Assembly: GCF_039543665.1 (NCBI RefSeq)
Contig: NZ_BAABKE010000005.1
Location: 186,001-250,000 of the forward strand
Length of the DNA: 64,000 bases
Direction of reading: 5' to 3'
Source: Wohlfahrtiimonas larvae
Lineage (GTDB): Bacteria; Pseudomonadota; Gammaproteobacteria; Cardiobacteriales; Wohlfahrtiimonadaceae
Each line of letters begins with the position of its first letter. The stretch's first letter is position 1. Shown here in pieces: positions 16,854 through 26,331 of this stretch. The notes beneath the pieces were generated by a model that saw nothing but the letters and a program-made list of their open reading frames with translations, was not told the origin of the DNA and made no database searches. A program made the position numbers and the translations under genes.

Positions 16854-17942
16854 ATGAAACGATGGGTATTAATTGGGTTGATCATCGCTGTGGTGTGTGC
16901 TGGTGGCTATGTTTGGTTAGGTAATAAAAAGGATGAAGGCTGGGTAAGTTATCCGACACAAGTAGCTGTACTGCCTGCGATGGAAGTTGTATCTGCCAAA
17001 AAAATGACAGGTATTGGTTCTGTGGAAGCAAAGCATCAAGTGATGGTCTCATCAGAAGTGAGCGGGCAAATCACAGAGATTCATTTTAATTCTGGTGATT
17101 GGGTGCAAAAAGGCGATGTATTAATTCAGTTGAATGATGATATTGAACGAGCAGAGAAAATGCGTTTATTAGCACAACGAGAGCTAGCAGTTCAACAACT
17201 TAAAAGATTTACAACATTAGCAGAGCAAAAAGCAGGGAGCCGGGAGCAATTGGATAAATCTGAGGCTGAGCTCAAAATGGTAGAAAGTGAAATTCATAAA
17301 GTGGATGCATTGATTGAGCAGAAGAAAATTGTTGCACCTTTTGAAGGCCGCGTAGGTATTCGCCGTGTTCATTTAGGGGAATTTATTGTTAATGGGCAAG
17401 CAATAGTTAGCTTAATTAATGATGATGAGTTATTTGCAAATTTTACATTAGATGATAAAACGCTCTCACATTTGTCAGTTGGGCAACATGTTGTCATTCA
17501 TAATGGTGACCCAAATAGAGAATATGATGCAGTAATTACATCAATTGATCCTTGGATCGATCAATCAGGGCTATTGGCGATTCAAGCAGACATTCTGGAT
17601 AGCAAAACTCACCTTACATCTGGTATGTATATTAAAGCAGAGCTTGAAAGTCCCTTGAAAAGCAAGGTTGTGATTATTCCTGAAACAGGGATTGCCTATT
17701 CGGCTTATGGTCATTCTGTTTTTATCGTTAGCAAGGAAGATCCTAGTAAAGTGGAACGCCGTAGAGTGACGATAGGTGATCGTATCGGTGCTTGGGTTGA
17801 GGTGATTGAAGGGATTGATGTGGGTGATCAGGTGGTTATTTCAGGTCAGCATAAGTTAGAAAATAACTCTTTAATCGAAATAGTAGAAAGCGATACGCTT
17901 CAGTTTACGTTGCCAAAAGATCAGAGAAAGACGGAGGATTAA
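16854..17942 (+). CDS. RND efflux periplasmic adaptor
   Basis: 362 aa. N-terminal anchor WVLIGLIIAVVCAGGYVWLG, first lipoyl half VSGQITEIHFNSGDWVQKGDVL, short coiled coil (AQRELAVQQLKRF...EIHKVDALIEQKK), second lipoyl half IVAPFEGRVGIRRVHLGEF, then beta-barrel and membrane-proximal domains. Belongs to the MexH/AcrA type. AAGGA precedes the ATG. It begins about 35 bases after the SoxR-controlled -10 and is followed, two bases after its stop, by the pump gene. Confidence 0.9.
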   Translation: MKRWVLIGLIIAVVCAGGYVWLGNKKDEGWVSYPTQVAVLPAMEVVSAKKMTGIGSVEAKHQVMVSSEVSGQITEIHFNSGDWVQKGDVLIQLNDDIERAEKMRLLAQRELAVQQLKRFTTLAEQKAGSREQLDKSEAELKMVESEIHKVDALIEQKKIVAPFEGRVGIRRVHLGEFIVNGQAIVSLINDDELFANFTLDDKTLSHLSVGQHVVIHNGDPNREYDAVITSIDPWIDQSGLLAIQADILDSKTHLTSGMYIKAELESPLKSKVVIIPETGIAYSAYGHSVFIVSKEDPSKVERRRVTIGDRIGAWVEVIEGIDVGDQVVISGQHKLENNSLIEIVESDTLQFTLPKDQRKTED

Positions 17943-17944
17943 GG

Positions 17945-20900
17945 ATGCGCTTTACAGATATATTTATTCGTCGGCCTGTATTAGCATTAGTAGTGAGCGC
18001 CCTTTTCTTGATGGTCGGTTTTTTCTCATTGACAAAACTACCAATTCGAGAATACCCAATGCTTGAAACATCTACCATCACAATTTCGACGCAATATCCT
18101 GGTGCAACGGCTGATTTGATGCAGGGTTTCGTCACACAACCTATTGCACAAATGATCGCATCTGTTGAAGGTATTGATTATTTAACGTCAAGTTCAACAG
18201 ATGGTATGAGTTTAATCACTGTGCGAATGAAGCTGAATGCTAATTCTACTGAAGCTTTGACGGAGATTATGGCGAAAGTGAATGAGGTCCGCTACAAATT
18301 ACCGAAAGAAGCTTATGATCCTGTGATTGAGCGATCAGCGGGTGATGCTACAGCGGTTGCTTATGTTGGATTTGCAAGTGAAACTTTGCCAACAGCAGAA
18401 TTAACAGAATATATTAGCCGAGTGGTTGAGCCAATATTTACGAGCATTGAAGGCGTTGCCAAAATCCAAATTTATGGTGGACAATCATTGGCAATGCGAT
18501 TATGGATTGATACAGATTTATTAGCAGGTAAAGGCTTAACAGCCCATGATGTTGCCAATGCCATTCGTGCGAATAACTATCAATCTGCACCTGGGCGGGT
18601 GGATGGGCAATATACCATCACGAATATTCGTGTAAATTCGGATTTAACATCCACGCAAGAATTTGAAGAGATGGTGGTGGCTACACATGAAGATGGTGTG
18701 ATTCGCATTAAAGATATTGGCCATGTGGAATTAACGTCCGCTTCTAAATTAACGAGTGGTTTTATGGATGGCAAACCTGCGGTTTATTTAGGTTTTTTTC
18801 CATCGCCCAGTGGTAATCCTTTGGTCATTGTAGATGGTATTCAGCAGTTGTTACCAGATATTGAAAAAACATTACCACCAGGTGTTGAAGCGAATTTGTC
18901 TTTTGAAACAGCACGATTCATTCAGGCTTCGATTGATGGTGTTGTGCAAACATTAATCGAAACCTTAATCATTGTAATCATTGTGATTTATCTTTGCTTA
19001 GGTTCATTTAGAAGTGTGTTGATTCCAATTGCAACGATTCCGTTATCGATGCTCGGCGTTGCTGTGATTATGTTGCTTTCAGGATTCTCCATTAACTTAT
19101 TGACGCTACTTGCGATGGTGCTTGCAATAGGATTAGTGGTGGATGATGCGATTGTAGTCGTAGAAAATATTCATCGGCACATAGATGAAGGTCAATCCCC
19201 GGTGATTGCATCCATCATTGCTGCACGAGAAGTGATTGGGCCAGTCATAGCCATGACAATTACGTTGGCTGCTGTTTATGCGCCCATTGGCTTTATGGGA
19301 GGATTAACAGGTGCTCTCTTTAAAGAGTTTGCATTGACACTTGCAGGTTCGGTATTGATTTCAGGTGTAATTGCATTGGTATTATCGCCTGTCATGAGTT
19401 CATACTTATTGCCACCAAAAGATCACGTAAGCAGAATGGCTGTGTATGCTGAGCATTTTTTCAATAAGTTAATGTATGTTTATGGCAAAGCGCTATCAGC
19501 TGTATTGCGATTTCGTTATGTGGTGTATGCATTGATGACATTGATCATTGTGAGCTTACCTTTTTTATACACATTGCCACAGAAGGAGCTTGCACCAATG
19601 GAAGATCAAGCAAATTTGTTAACAGCGGTGAAGGGGCCACAACATGTTAATTTAGATTATACAGAGCGCTTTAATATGAAACTTGATCATATTTTTACAA
19701 CGATTCCTGAAATGGAAAGTCGTTGGATTATTAATGGTACAGGCTCACCAGCTTCTAGTATTGGTGGCGTTATTTTAACGCCGTGGGGTGATCGTGAACG
19801 GAGTGCAGCAGAGGTACAAGGTGAATTACAAGGCAAGGTAGGTGGTGTTGAAGGTAATTCTATTTTTGTATTCCAATTACCAGCATTGCCAGGTTCAAGT
19901 GGTGGTTTGCCTATACAAATGGTTTTGCGTTCTCCCAAAGATTACCAAGTGCTTTATGATGCAATGGAAGAGATCAAAACTAAAGCGTGGCAAAGTGGAT
20001 TATTTGTCGTGATTGATAGTGATTTAAGCTATAACAAGCCAATGGTTGAAGTAAAAATTGATCGTTTAAAAGCGGCGAGTTTAGGCGTTTCTTTACAAGC
20101 AATTGGTGATGCATTAGCTATTTTAGTGGGTGAAAATTATATCAATCGTTTTAGCATGGAAGGACGAGCTTATGATGTAATTCCACAAAGCCAACATTAT
20201 CAACGGATGACACCAGAAGCCTTAGGACAACATTATGTCCGTAGCCAACAAGGTGAATTAATTCCATTGTCTGCCTTGGTAGACATTAGTATGGATGTAG
20301 CTGCAAATCAGCTCAATCAATTTAATCAGCAAAATTCAGCAACCTTGGAAGCAATTCCAGCACAAGGCGTTTCCATGGGGCAAGCGATTGAATTTTTTGA
20401 GCAAGTTTTGGCTGAATTACCTTCAGAATTCTCTCATGACTGGCAATCAGATTCTCGTCAGTTTAAGGAGGAGGGGAATGCTTTAATCTATGCATTTGGT
20501 GCGGCGATTATGATCATTTACCTAGTATTAGCTGCACAATATGAGAGTTTAAAAGATCCTTTGATTATTTTAGTTACCGTACCTTTATCATTGTGTGGTG
20601 CATTATTGCCCTTGGCATTAGGTTGGGCAAGCCTGAATATTTATACGCAAATTGGTTTAGTGACATTGATTGGCTTAATCAGTAAACATGGCATTTTGAT
20701 GGTTGAATTTGCCAATAATCTTCAGCGTGATGATGGTTTGGGTAAAAAGGAATCTATTGTAAAAGCTGCAAAAATCAGACTTCGCCCTATTTTAATGACA
20801 ACAGCAGCTTTAGTGTTTGGCTTGATTCCATTATTGTTTGCAAGTGGTGCAGGTGCACAAAGTCGATTTGGTTTAGGCTTGGTGATCATTGCAGGGATGT

Positions 20901-21019
20901 TGATTGGTACAATTTTCACACTATTTATATTGCCGTCAGTTTATATTGCTTTAGGGCGTGATATGAATATCGCTGAAAAAACAATGCGAGAAAAAGAGTT
21001 AGAACATTATTTCGAGTAA
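17945..21019 (+). CDS. RND efflux pump (HAE1 family)
   Basis: 1024 aa, full length for an AcrB/MexI-type transporter. N-terminal FTDIFIRRPVLALVVSALF, proton-relay segment in VLAIGLVVDDAIVVVENIHRH (two Asp in TM4), and a second relay helix near YTQIGLVTLIGLISKHGILM with the TM10 lysine. Two large periplasmic loops follow TM1 and TM7. With the SoxR promoter, the likely role is export of redox-active or toxic small molecules, as for P. aeruginosa MexGHI. No outer-membrane channel gene follows, so it must share a TolC/OprM-type protein encoded elsewhere. Confidence 0.92.
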   Translation: MRFTDIFIRRPVLALVVSALFLMVGFFSLTKLPIREYPMLETSTITISTQYPGATADLMQGFVTQPIAQMIASVEGIDYLTSSSTDGMSLITVRMKLNANSTEALTEIMAKVNEVRYKLPKEAYDPVIERSAGDATAVAYVGFASETLPTAELTEYISRVVEPIFTSIEGVAKIQIYGGQSLAMRLWIDTDLLAGKGLTAHDVANAIRANNYQSAPGRVDGQYTITNIRVNSDLTSTQEFEEMVVATHEDGVIRIKDIGHVELTSASKLTSGFMDGKPAVYLGFFPSPSGNPLVIVDGIQQLLPDIEKTLPPGVEANLSFETARFIQASIDGVVQTLIETLIIVIIVIYLCLGSFRSVLIPIATIPLSMLGVAVIMLLSGFSINLLTLLAMVLAIGLVVDDAIVVVENIHRHIDEGQSPVIASIIAAREVIGPVIAMTITLAAVYAPIGFMGGLTGALFKEFALTLAGSVLISGVIALVLSPVMSSYLLPPKDHVSRMAVYAEHFFNKLMYVYGKALSAVLRFRYVVYALMTLIIVSLPFLYTLPQKELAPMEDQANLLTAVKGPQHVNLDYTERFNMKLDHIFTTIPEMESRWIINGTGSPASSIGGVILTPWGDRERSAAEVQGELQGKVGGVEGNSIFVFQLPALPGSSGGLPIQMVLRSPKDYQVLYDAMEEIKTKAWQSGLFVVIDSDLSYNKPMVEVKIDRLKAASLGVSLQAIGDALAILVGENYINRFSMEGRAYDVIPQSQHYQRMTPEALGQHYVRSQQGELIPLSALVDISMDVAANQLNQFNQQNSATLEAIPAQGVSMGQAIEFFEQVLAELPSEFSHDWQSDSRQFKEEGNALIYAFGAAIMIIYLVLAAQYESLKDPLIILVTVPLSLCGALLPLALGWASLNIYTQIGLVTLIGLISKHGILMVEFANNLQRDDGLGKKESIVKAAKIRLRPILMTTAALVFGLIPLLFASGAGAQSRFGLGLVIIAGMLIGTIFTLFILPSVYIALGRDMNIAEKTMREKELEHYFE

Positions 21020-21043
21020 ATCGCTATAGAGATTTAAAAAATT

Positions 21044-21080
21044 AAAAGATTAATCATATTTGCATGATTAATCTTTTTTA
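21044..21080 (+). terminator. Terminator of the RND operon
   Basis: Long stem AAAAGATTAATCAT/ATGATTAATCTTTT with a 6-base loop, ending in a T-run. Confidence 0.88.
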
Positions 21081-21187
21081 TTATAAGTCTATAAAATAAA
21101 GTTCTATAACTATGGACTAAATATTAATTCTTAGTATATTAACAGTGTTCAGTATAGAATAATTGTTAACCGTTGTAAGGGGTTTAT

Positions 21188-21784
21188 ATGCAGTTTCATG
21201 AATTATTTTTAGAAGTGAGAGCCGCAGAAGTTAAAGATTTAGAATATTGTTCTTTATTGAGCCGCATCCGAGAATGCTATGAAGAATTTTTATCGAACGG
21301 GCAAAATAATCCTGAAGTGTCAGAAATTATTAATCGTATTGAAAACATGACATTTACGGTCAATATGAATGATTTTGTTGGCTTGATGAATGTGAATCAA
21401 ACAGTTTGTAATTTTGATTATGCTTGCGAATTTAATCCAAGCCAAAAGCGTGCAATCAGCTTATTGCTTTCCGTGATTTCTGCACCGCAAGAAGGTGAGT
21501 ATATTAAAGGTTTTTTCGCGCTATATATTTGGCAAAAATTATTGCCTGATGTGAGATTTTATTCAGTAGGATTGATGGATAATTTTTATGCATTAGCAGG
21601 TGTTAGAGATCAAAACGGTGAGTGTAAGTTTAAGCCTGCAAGAGAGATGAGCCAAATCGTTGCTGAACAAAAAACAACAGCATTTTTCAATATGAAGCAA
21701 GATGAGCATTGTGACGAGTCACAAGCTTTAATTGCTGAAATTGATAAAGCACTACATTTTATTGTTAATAAGTACGCAGCTTAG
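21188..21784 (+). CDS. Hypothetical cytoplasmic protein
   Basis: 198 aa, soluble, start preceded by AAGGGG. It is mostly helical by eye, with conserved-looking patches FVGLMNVNQTVCNFDYAC and SPEQ-like NPSQKRAISLLLSVIS. The acidic N-terminus reads FHELFLEVRAAEVKDLEY. I do not recognise the family. It is monocistronic, between the RND terminator and a strong bidirectional terminator shared with rbsK. Confidence 0.6.
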   Translation: MQFHELFLEVRAAEVKDLEYCSLLSRIRECYEEFLSNGQNNPEVSEIINRIENMTFTVNMNDFVGLMNVNQTVCNFDYACEFNPSQKRAISLLLSVISAPQEGEYIKGFFALYIWQKLLPDVRFYSVGLMDNFYALAGVRDQNGECKFKPAREMSQIVAEQKTTAFFNMKQDEHCDESQALIAEIDKALHFIVNKYAA

Positions 21785-21795
21785 CGAATGAGTTA

Positions 21796-21826
21796 AATCT
21801 CACAGTATCAGATACTGTGAGATTTT
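21796..21826. terminator. Bidirectional terminator
   Basis: Perfect stem AATCTCACAGTATC/GATACTGTGAGATT (effective loop of about 5 bases) between convergent genes, followed by TTTT on the plus side. Confidence 0.88.
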
Positions 21827-21831
21827 TAATA

Positions 21832-22758
21832 TCAATGATTCATCAAAAAATCATCGATTTCGCTTGCCCAAGGAATAGAAGGCTGTGCACCTTTTCGTGT
21901 CACAGCGATTGCGGCAGCAGCATGTGCTTTGCGAATTGTCTCTTGAAGTGGAAGGCCTTCTAATAGTGCTGTCATTAAGACGCCATTAAATGTATCGCCA
22001 GCAGCAATGGTATCGATGGCATCTACTTTAAAACCAGGAATCAGATGACCGACTCCATTTTCACTGACCCAAGCACCTAATTTCCCCATTGTGATGATGA
22101 CAACAGTAACGCCTTTATCATGTAGAATTTTAGACGCTTGAATGGCTGATCCAGCAGAATCTACTTTAATGCCTGTGAGAATTTCTGCCTCTGTTTCATT
22201 GGGTGTGATGATATTGATTTTAGATAAAAGTTCATCAGGTAAGGGGCGAGCGGGAGCAGGGTTAAGCGCAACTAATACACCATGTTCATTTGCATGATTT
22301 GTGGCTTGCTGAATTGTTTCTATTGGAATTTCAAGTTGCATTAATAATGCATCCGCAGATTCAATAGCATCCCAATGGTTTGCTAACATTTGTGGTGTCA
22401 CATGAGCGTTTGCACCTGCATGGATGCCGATCATATTTTCACCTTCATCATTCACAAAAATTAATGCAACACCTGTTTTTTCATGAGGGATAATTTTAAT
22501 TAATGATGTATCTATACCATCAGTCTGAAATTGATCTAAGGCATCTTGCCCAAAATGATCATCACCTAAAGCTGTAATGAATTGAATATTAGCACCTGCT
22601 CGTCCAGCAGCAACAGCTTGATTGGCACCTTTACCGCCCATTGCAACTTGATATTGGTGTGCGCTTAATGTTTCACCAGGGGCTAAAAAATATGGGACAT
22701 TTAAAATATGATCAATATTAGTACTGCCGAGTACAACAAGCTTTTTTTGATGAGTCAT
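21832..22758 (-). CDS. rbsK: Ribokinase
   Basis: 308 aa PfkB-family sugar kinase. N-terminal VVLGSTNIDHIL, substrate motif GGKGANQAVAAGRAG, and the C-terminal catalytic/anion-hole motif DTIAAGDTFNG. ATP-dependent phosphorylation of ribose at O5 is expected. No rbsABC transporter or rbsR is adjacent, so the ribose may come from nucleoside turnover. A related kinase specificity such as deoxyribokinase cannot be excluded by eye. Confidence 0.88.
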   Translation of the reverse strand: MTHQKKLVVLGSTNIDHILNVPYFLAPGETLSAHQYQVAMGGKGANQAVAAGRAGANIQFITALGDDHFGQDALDQFQTDGIDTSLIKIIPHEKTGVALIFVNDEGENMIGIHAGANAHVTPQMLANHWDAIESADALLMQLEIPIETIQQATNHANEHGVLVALNPAPARPLPDELLSKINIITPNETEAEILTGIKVDSAGSAIQASKILHDKGVTVVIITMGKLGAWVSENGVGHLIPGFKVDAIDTIAAGDTFNGVLMTALLEGLPLQETIRKAHAAAAIAVTRKGAQPSIPWASEIDDFLMNH

Positions 22759-22820
22759 GATTAATCCATAATTTATAATGATGATGAATATTCAATAATA
22801 TACCTGATGAGTTTATTATA

Positions 22821-22835
22821 TGATGAAATTCATCA
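22821..22835. promoter_or_regulatory. Perfect 15-base palindrome between rbsK and the amidase gene
   Basis: TGATGAA-A-TTCATCA, 7+1+7 with no mismatch, in the 147-base divergent intergenic region. Size and symmetry fit an operator for a dimeric regulator (LacI or GntR type). A second short palindrome TGAATATTCA lies at 22785-22794, nearer rbsK. Confidence 0.45.
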
Positions 22836-22905
22836 CACGAAGTTATTTATGTCAAATAATCACTTTGTGACCAACATTTTATTTGAGAGATCAAAAGGTG
22901 GCTAC

Positions 22906-23988
22906 ATGAAAAAAATTACACGCAGTTTATTATCAACAGCCGTTATTGCTTTGAGTATTGCTGCGATTCCTGTCAGTTTAGCTTGTACACGTGCAGTCTT
23001 TTTAGGTGACAATGATCATGTGATCACAGGCCGTTCAATGGATTGGAAAGTGGATGTGGGCACAAATTTATGGGTGATGCCACAAGGTTTGCATCAAAAT
23101 GGTGGGGCAGGTCCTAATTCAATAGAATGGGTATCTAAATATGGTAGTGTAATTGCATCAGGTTATGACATTGCAAGTACTGATGGCGTGAATGAGAAAG
23201 GTTTAGTGGCCAATTTATTATGGTTAGTTGAATCAGAATATCCTGAACCGACTCAAGATAAAAAAATGTTATCAATTTCTGCTTGGGCACAATATGTATT
23301 GGATAACTTTGCAACAGTAGAAGAAGCTGTCGAAGCTTTGTCTAAGGAAGAGTTTATTGTCGTGACTGACAAAGTGCCTGGTGAAACACGCAATGCAACA
23401 TTACATTTATCCATTTCTGATGCAACGGGGGATAGTGCAATTGTTGAATATATTAAAGGTAAGCAGGTCATTCATCATGATCGAAAATATCAAGTGATGA
23501 CAAATTCTCCGACTTTTGAAGAACAATTAGCGTTGAATAGCTATTGGCAAAAAATTGGTGGAACAGTCATGTTACCTGGTACTAATAGAGCGGCAGATCG
23601 CTTTGCAAGAGCTTCATTTTATATCAATGCAATTCCTAAAGATAAAGATGCACGTACATCTATTGCGAGTGTTTTTAGTGTTATTCGCAATGTGTCTGTA
23701 CCCTTTGGGATTGTGACAGAGTCAGAGCCAAATATTTCTTCTACACGTTGGCGTACAGTTGTAGATCATAAAAATCTTTTGTATTTTTTTGAATCAGCAT
23801 TAACACCAAATACATTTTGGGTGGATCTGAAGCAAATAGATTTTAGTGAAAAAACTGGCAAAGTTATGAAATTAGATTTAGGGCCAGAGCAGAAGAATAT
23901 TTTTTCAGGTGATGCAACTGCTAATTTTAAAGAGGCAGAGCTTTTCCAATTTGAAGGTATTAATCAAGAATCTCATCTTTTTAATTGA
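22906..23988 (+). CDS. Secreted choloylglycine-hydrolase-family amidase (penicillin V acylase type)
   Basis: 360 aa from ATG 22906 (AAAGGTG upstream). The signal peptide of about 26 residues ends VSLA, leaving Cys27 as the new N-terminus, which is the Ntn-hydrolase nucleophile. Arg43 and Asp46 in GRSMDW match the family catalytic positions relative to the nucleophile; NEKGLVANLLWL is the Gram-negative form of the next conserved block. Such periplasmic enzymes cleave linear amides: penicillin V, bile-salt conjugates or N-acyl homoserine lactones. The natural substrate here is unknown. It has its own terminator and is divergent from rbsK. Confidence 0.88.
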   Translation: MKKITRSLLSTAVIALSIAAIPVSLACTRAVFLGDNDHVITGRSMDWKVDVGTNLWVMPQGLHQNGGAGPNSIEWVSKYGSVIASGYDIASTDGVNEKGLVANLLWLVESEYPEPTQDKKMLSISAWAQYVLDNFATVEEAVEALSKEEFIVVTDKVPGETRNATLHLSISDATGDSAIVEYIKGKQVIHHDRKYQVMTNSPTFEEQLALNSYWQKIGGTVMLPGTNRAADRFARASFYINAIPKDKDARTSIASVFSVIRNVSVPFGIVTESEPNISSTRWRTVVDHKNLLYFFESALTPNTFWVDLKQIDFSEKTGKVMKLDLGPEQKNIFSGDATANFKEAELFQFEGINQESHLFN

Positions 23989-24015
23989 TTTTTTACCAAA
24001 ATCACAGACAATAAG

Positions 24016-24036
24016 GCGCCTTTAGGGCGCTTTTTT
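24016..24036 (+). terminator. Terminator of the amidase gene
   Basis: Stem GCGCCT/GGGCGC with a TTA loop, followed by six T. Confidence 0.8.
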
Positions 24037-24055
24037 ATTGAATTGAGGTTTTAAT

Positions 24056-24826
24056 ATGGTTATGCGTTTAGTTATAGTTTTATTGTTATCTTTCAGTATC
24101 AGCTTAGCGGATGTGGTTATTCCTGAAGCTACTTTAAATGATATTGCAGGTAAAATTTATCGTAATGAAACAGGTGGCAAACGTACTAATCTTGTTGTTT
24201 GGAATGATGGCGAAAACTTTCCTTCGTTAGGTATTGGGCACTTTATTTGGTACAAATATAATGAGCCTGAACATTTTGAGGAAAGTTTTCCTTTATTAGT
24301 GCAGTTTTATCAGGCAAAAAATATTGATCTACCTTGGATATTGCGTATGTATCGTTATGCACCTTGGAAAACTCAAACAGAATTTTTGCTTGCCAAACAA
24401 AATGACCAAACTTTTAAGGATTTAGAGGATTTTTTGTATAACACACAATCCGTTCAAATTGAGTTCATTGCTAATCGTTTACATGCTTCATTGCCTAAGA
24501 TGTTAGCGCATACTCAGCAGCCACAAAAGGTAGAGAAAATTTTTAATATGTTATTAAAACATCCTGTTGGTTTGTATGCATTGATCGATTATATCAATTT
24601 TAAAGGTGAAGGGATTAATCCTAATGAGCGCTATCAAGGGCAAGGTTGGGGGCTTTTACAAGTCTTGGAAAATATGGATGATCGACTGGCACAAAAAGAT
24701 TTGATGCTTAGCTTTCGTCACTCCGCACAAGAAATTTTGACACAGCGAGTCAATAATGCGCCTAAAGAACGTGATGAGAATCGCTGGTTGCCAGGTTGGA
24801 AAAACCGAATTCAAACTTATCTATAA
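24056..24826 (+). CDS. Exported protein with a lysozyme-like NETGG...GIGHFIW motif
   Basis: 256 aa. Signal peptide RLVIVLLLSFSISLA. Near residue 35-65 it reads IYRNETGGKRTNLVVWNDGE then FPSLGIGHFIWY; a glutamate followed by G-x-GH and an aromatic patch recalls the lysozyme-like (GH24-type) active site where Glu precedes TxGxGH. The family occurs as conserved hypothetical proteins in several Gammaproteobacteria; enzymatic activity is not established. The C-terminal region has WLPGWKNRIQTYL. GAGG lies seven bases before the start. It is 73 bases upstream of a lytic transglycosylase gene, supporting a wall-related role. Confidence 0.6.
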   Translation: MVMRLVIVLLLSFSISLADVVIPEATLNDIAGKIYRNETGGKRTNLVVWNDGENFPSLGIGHFIWYKYNEPEHFEESFPLLVQFYQAKNIDLPWILRMYRYAPWKTQTEFLLAKQNDQTFKDLEDFLYNTQSVQIEFIANRLHASLPKMLAHTQQPQKVEKIFNMLLKHPVGLYALIDYINFKGEGINPNERYQGQGWGLLQVLENMDDRLAQKDLMLSFRHSAQEILTQRVNNAPKERDENRWLPGWKNRIQTYL

Positions 24827-24899
24827 AAAAGATTAATTTTAGGGTGCATGATATTGTTTTACTATTATATTTCTTACCTATCTTTAAAGTGCGAGGTGT

Positions 24900-25670
24900 A
24901 TGATGCTTAGGTTCTTACGCTTATACCTTAGAAGTATTGGGACAGTTATTTTAACGCTTGCCAGTTTGGCTTTTTATAGTTTTGCATTCAGAGCTACAAA
25001 TGATCCACAAAATATGCAATTTGATATTGTATCAACGGATCAAGATAACTTAGAGTGGATGCCTGATGCGACCAAATTTTGGGGGTTATCAAGGCAGTTA
25101 ACTATTTTTACTGATGATGAATTAGAATATTGGCGAGGTATTATGGAAAGTTTTCAATACCATAATGATATTCGTCGCAATAAGCGTCAAAAAATGACCA
25201 ATTATCTTGTGATGCATTACAATATGCCTGAGCGCGATGCGAAGATATTGGTTCGCAGTGCTGATGCAAATGCGCATAAATATAAAATTGATCTTGAATT
25301 ATTGATGGCCGTTATTTTTGTAGAATCTACTTATAAGATTACAGCAGAAAGTAAATATGGTGCCATAGGTTTGATGCAAGTCGTACCTAAGTGGCATTTG
25401 GATAAAATTCAGCAATATGGCGGTGTGGATGCTTTGTATGATATTCGTACTAACATTAGCATCGGTACAGAAATTTTAATGGAATATTTTGAAAAAGAAG
25501 GCAATATTCGACAAGCTTTACATCGTTATAATGGTAGTAAGAATGATAAAACTTTAAAATATTCTAATAGAGTTTTGCAAAAGTATAATGAGCTTCGTAA
25601 CCGAAATTATTTAGAAAATGTTCAATTAACATTGCGCTTTGATATCATTTCTCCTGCAATGTTGTTGTAA
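24900..25670 (+). CDS. Lytic transglycosylase (SLT/GH23 domain)
   Basis: 256 aa. N-terminal membrane anchor or signal (IGTVILTLASLAFYSFAF) without a lipobox, a linker, then an SLT domain from about residue 130: ELLMAVIFVESTYKITAES with the catalytic Glu, YGAIGLMQVVPKWH, and the C-terminal ALHRYNGS. It cleaves peptidoglycan glycan strands to anhydromuropeptides in the periplasm. ATG 24900 is followed by a second ATG; GAGG is just upstream. The last 26 bases overlap the 3' end of the HAD gene on the other strand. Confidence 0.88.
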   Translation: MMLRFLRLYLRSIGTVILTLASLAFYSFAFRATNDPQNMQFDIVSTDQDNLEWMPDATKFWGLSRQLTIFTDDELEYWRGIMESFQYHNDIRRNKRQKMTNYLVMHYNMPERDAKILVRSADANAHKYKIDLELLMAVIFVESTYKITAESKYGAIGLMQVVPKWHLDKIQQYGGVDALYDIRTNISIGTEILMEYFEKEGNIRQALHRYNGSKNDKTLKYSNRVLQKYNELRNRNYLENVQLTLRFDIISPAMLL

Positions 25671-26331
25671 AATGAAGTATTGGCCAGTTGTTCGCTTCGG
25701 CAATTGTACGTAATTCATCGTCAGGATTGATAATGTTGGGATAAGCGACTTTTTCCAGTAATGGTAGATCATTGCTGGAATCACTATAAAAATAGCTCTG
25801 TCGATATGCATCGTTAGGATTTATGTCGTGTTGTGTTAAATATATTTCAAAAACATTCACTTTACCAGATTGGTAAGGAATTACGCCTTGAATCTTAGTG
25901 GTGTAATGGTGATCTTTTTGGACAACATTAATGCCAAAACATTGATTAACATTGAAGCATATATGAGCAATGGATGATACGATCATTTGTGGAGAGGCTG
26001 AAATGATTATAACATCATCGCCATGTTCATAGTGTTCTTGAATTAGGCGTTGTCCTGCTAAATAAACAATGGGCGCAATCTTTTCATGCACAAATTGGGT
26101 GATGAGTGAATGAACATCTTCAATAGGCAAATGTATAATCGGCCTTAATACAAGGTTCATGCAGTCTTGTTGATCTAATATCTTAGCTCGATAGGCCTCC
26201 ATCAAAAGTTGTTCTTCTTGTAAGAACCCATCAATATCTTGGATCAATTCTTGTTCACAAAGCCACTGGCACCAAAGTGTTACGCAATCACCATGGATTA
26301 AAGTTTCGTCTAAATCAAATATTGCAATCAT
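25645..26331 (-). CDS. HAD-superfamily phosphatase (HAD-IB, SerB-like)
   Basis: 228 aa. Motif I DLDETLIHGD (nucleophile Asp near residue 6), motif II IIISASPQ, motif III Lys in the KVNVFEIYL region, and motif IV FYSDSSNDLPLL. The small helical cap between motif I and II fits the HAD-IB group of phosphoserine phosphatase-like and membrane-lipid phosphatases. The exact substrate cannot be read. ATG with AAGG upstream. It overlaps convergently with the transglycosylase. Confidence 0.85.
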   Translation of the reverse strand: MIAIFDLDETLIHGDCVTLWCQWLCEQELIQDIDGFLQEEQLLMEAYRAKILDQQDCMNLVLRPIIHLPIEDVHSLITQFVHEKIAPIVYLAGQRLIQEHYEHGDDVIIISASPQMIVSSIAHICFNVNQCFGINVVQKDHHYTTKIQGVIPYQSGKVNVFEIYLTQHDINPNDAYRQSYFYSDSSNDLPLLEKVAYPNIINPDDELRTIAEANNWPILHFTTTLQEK

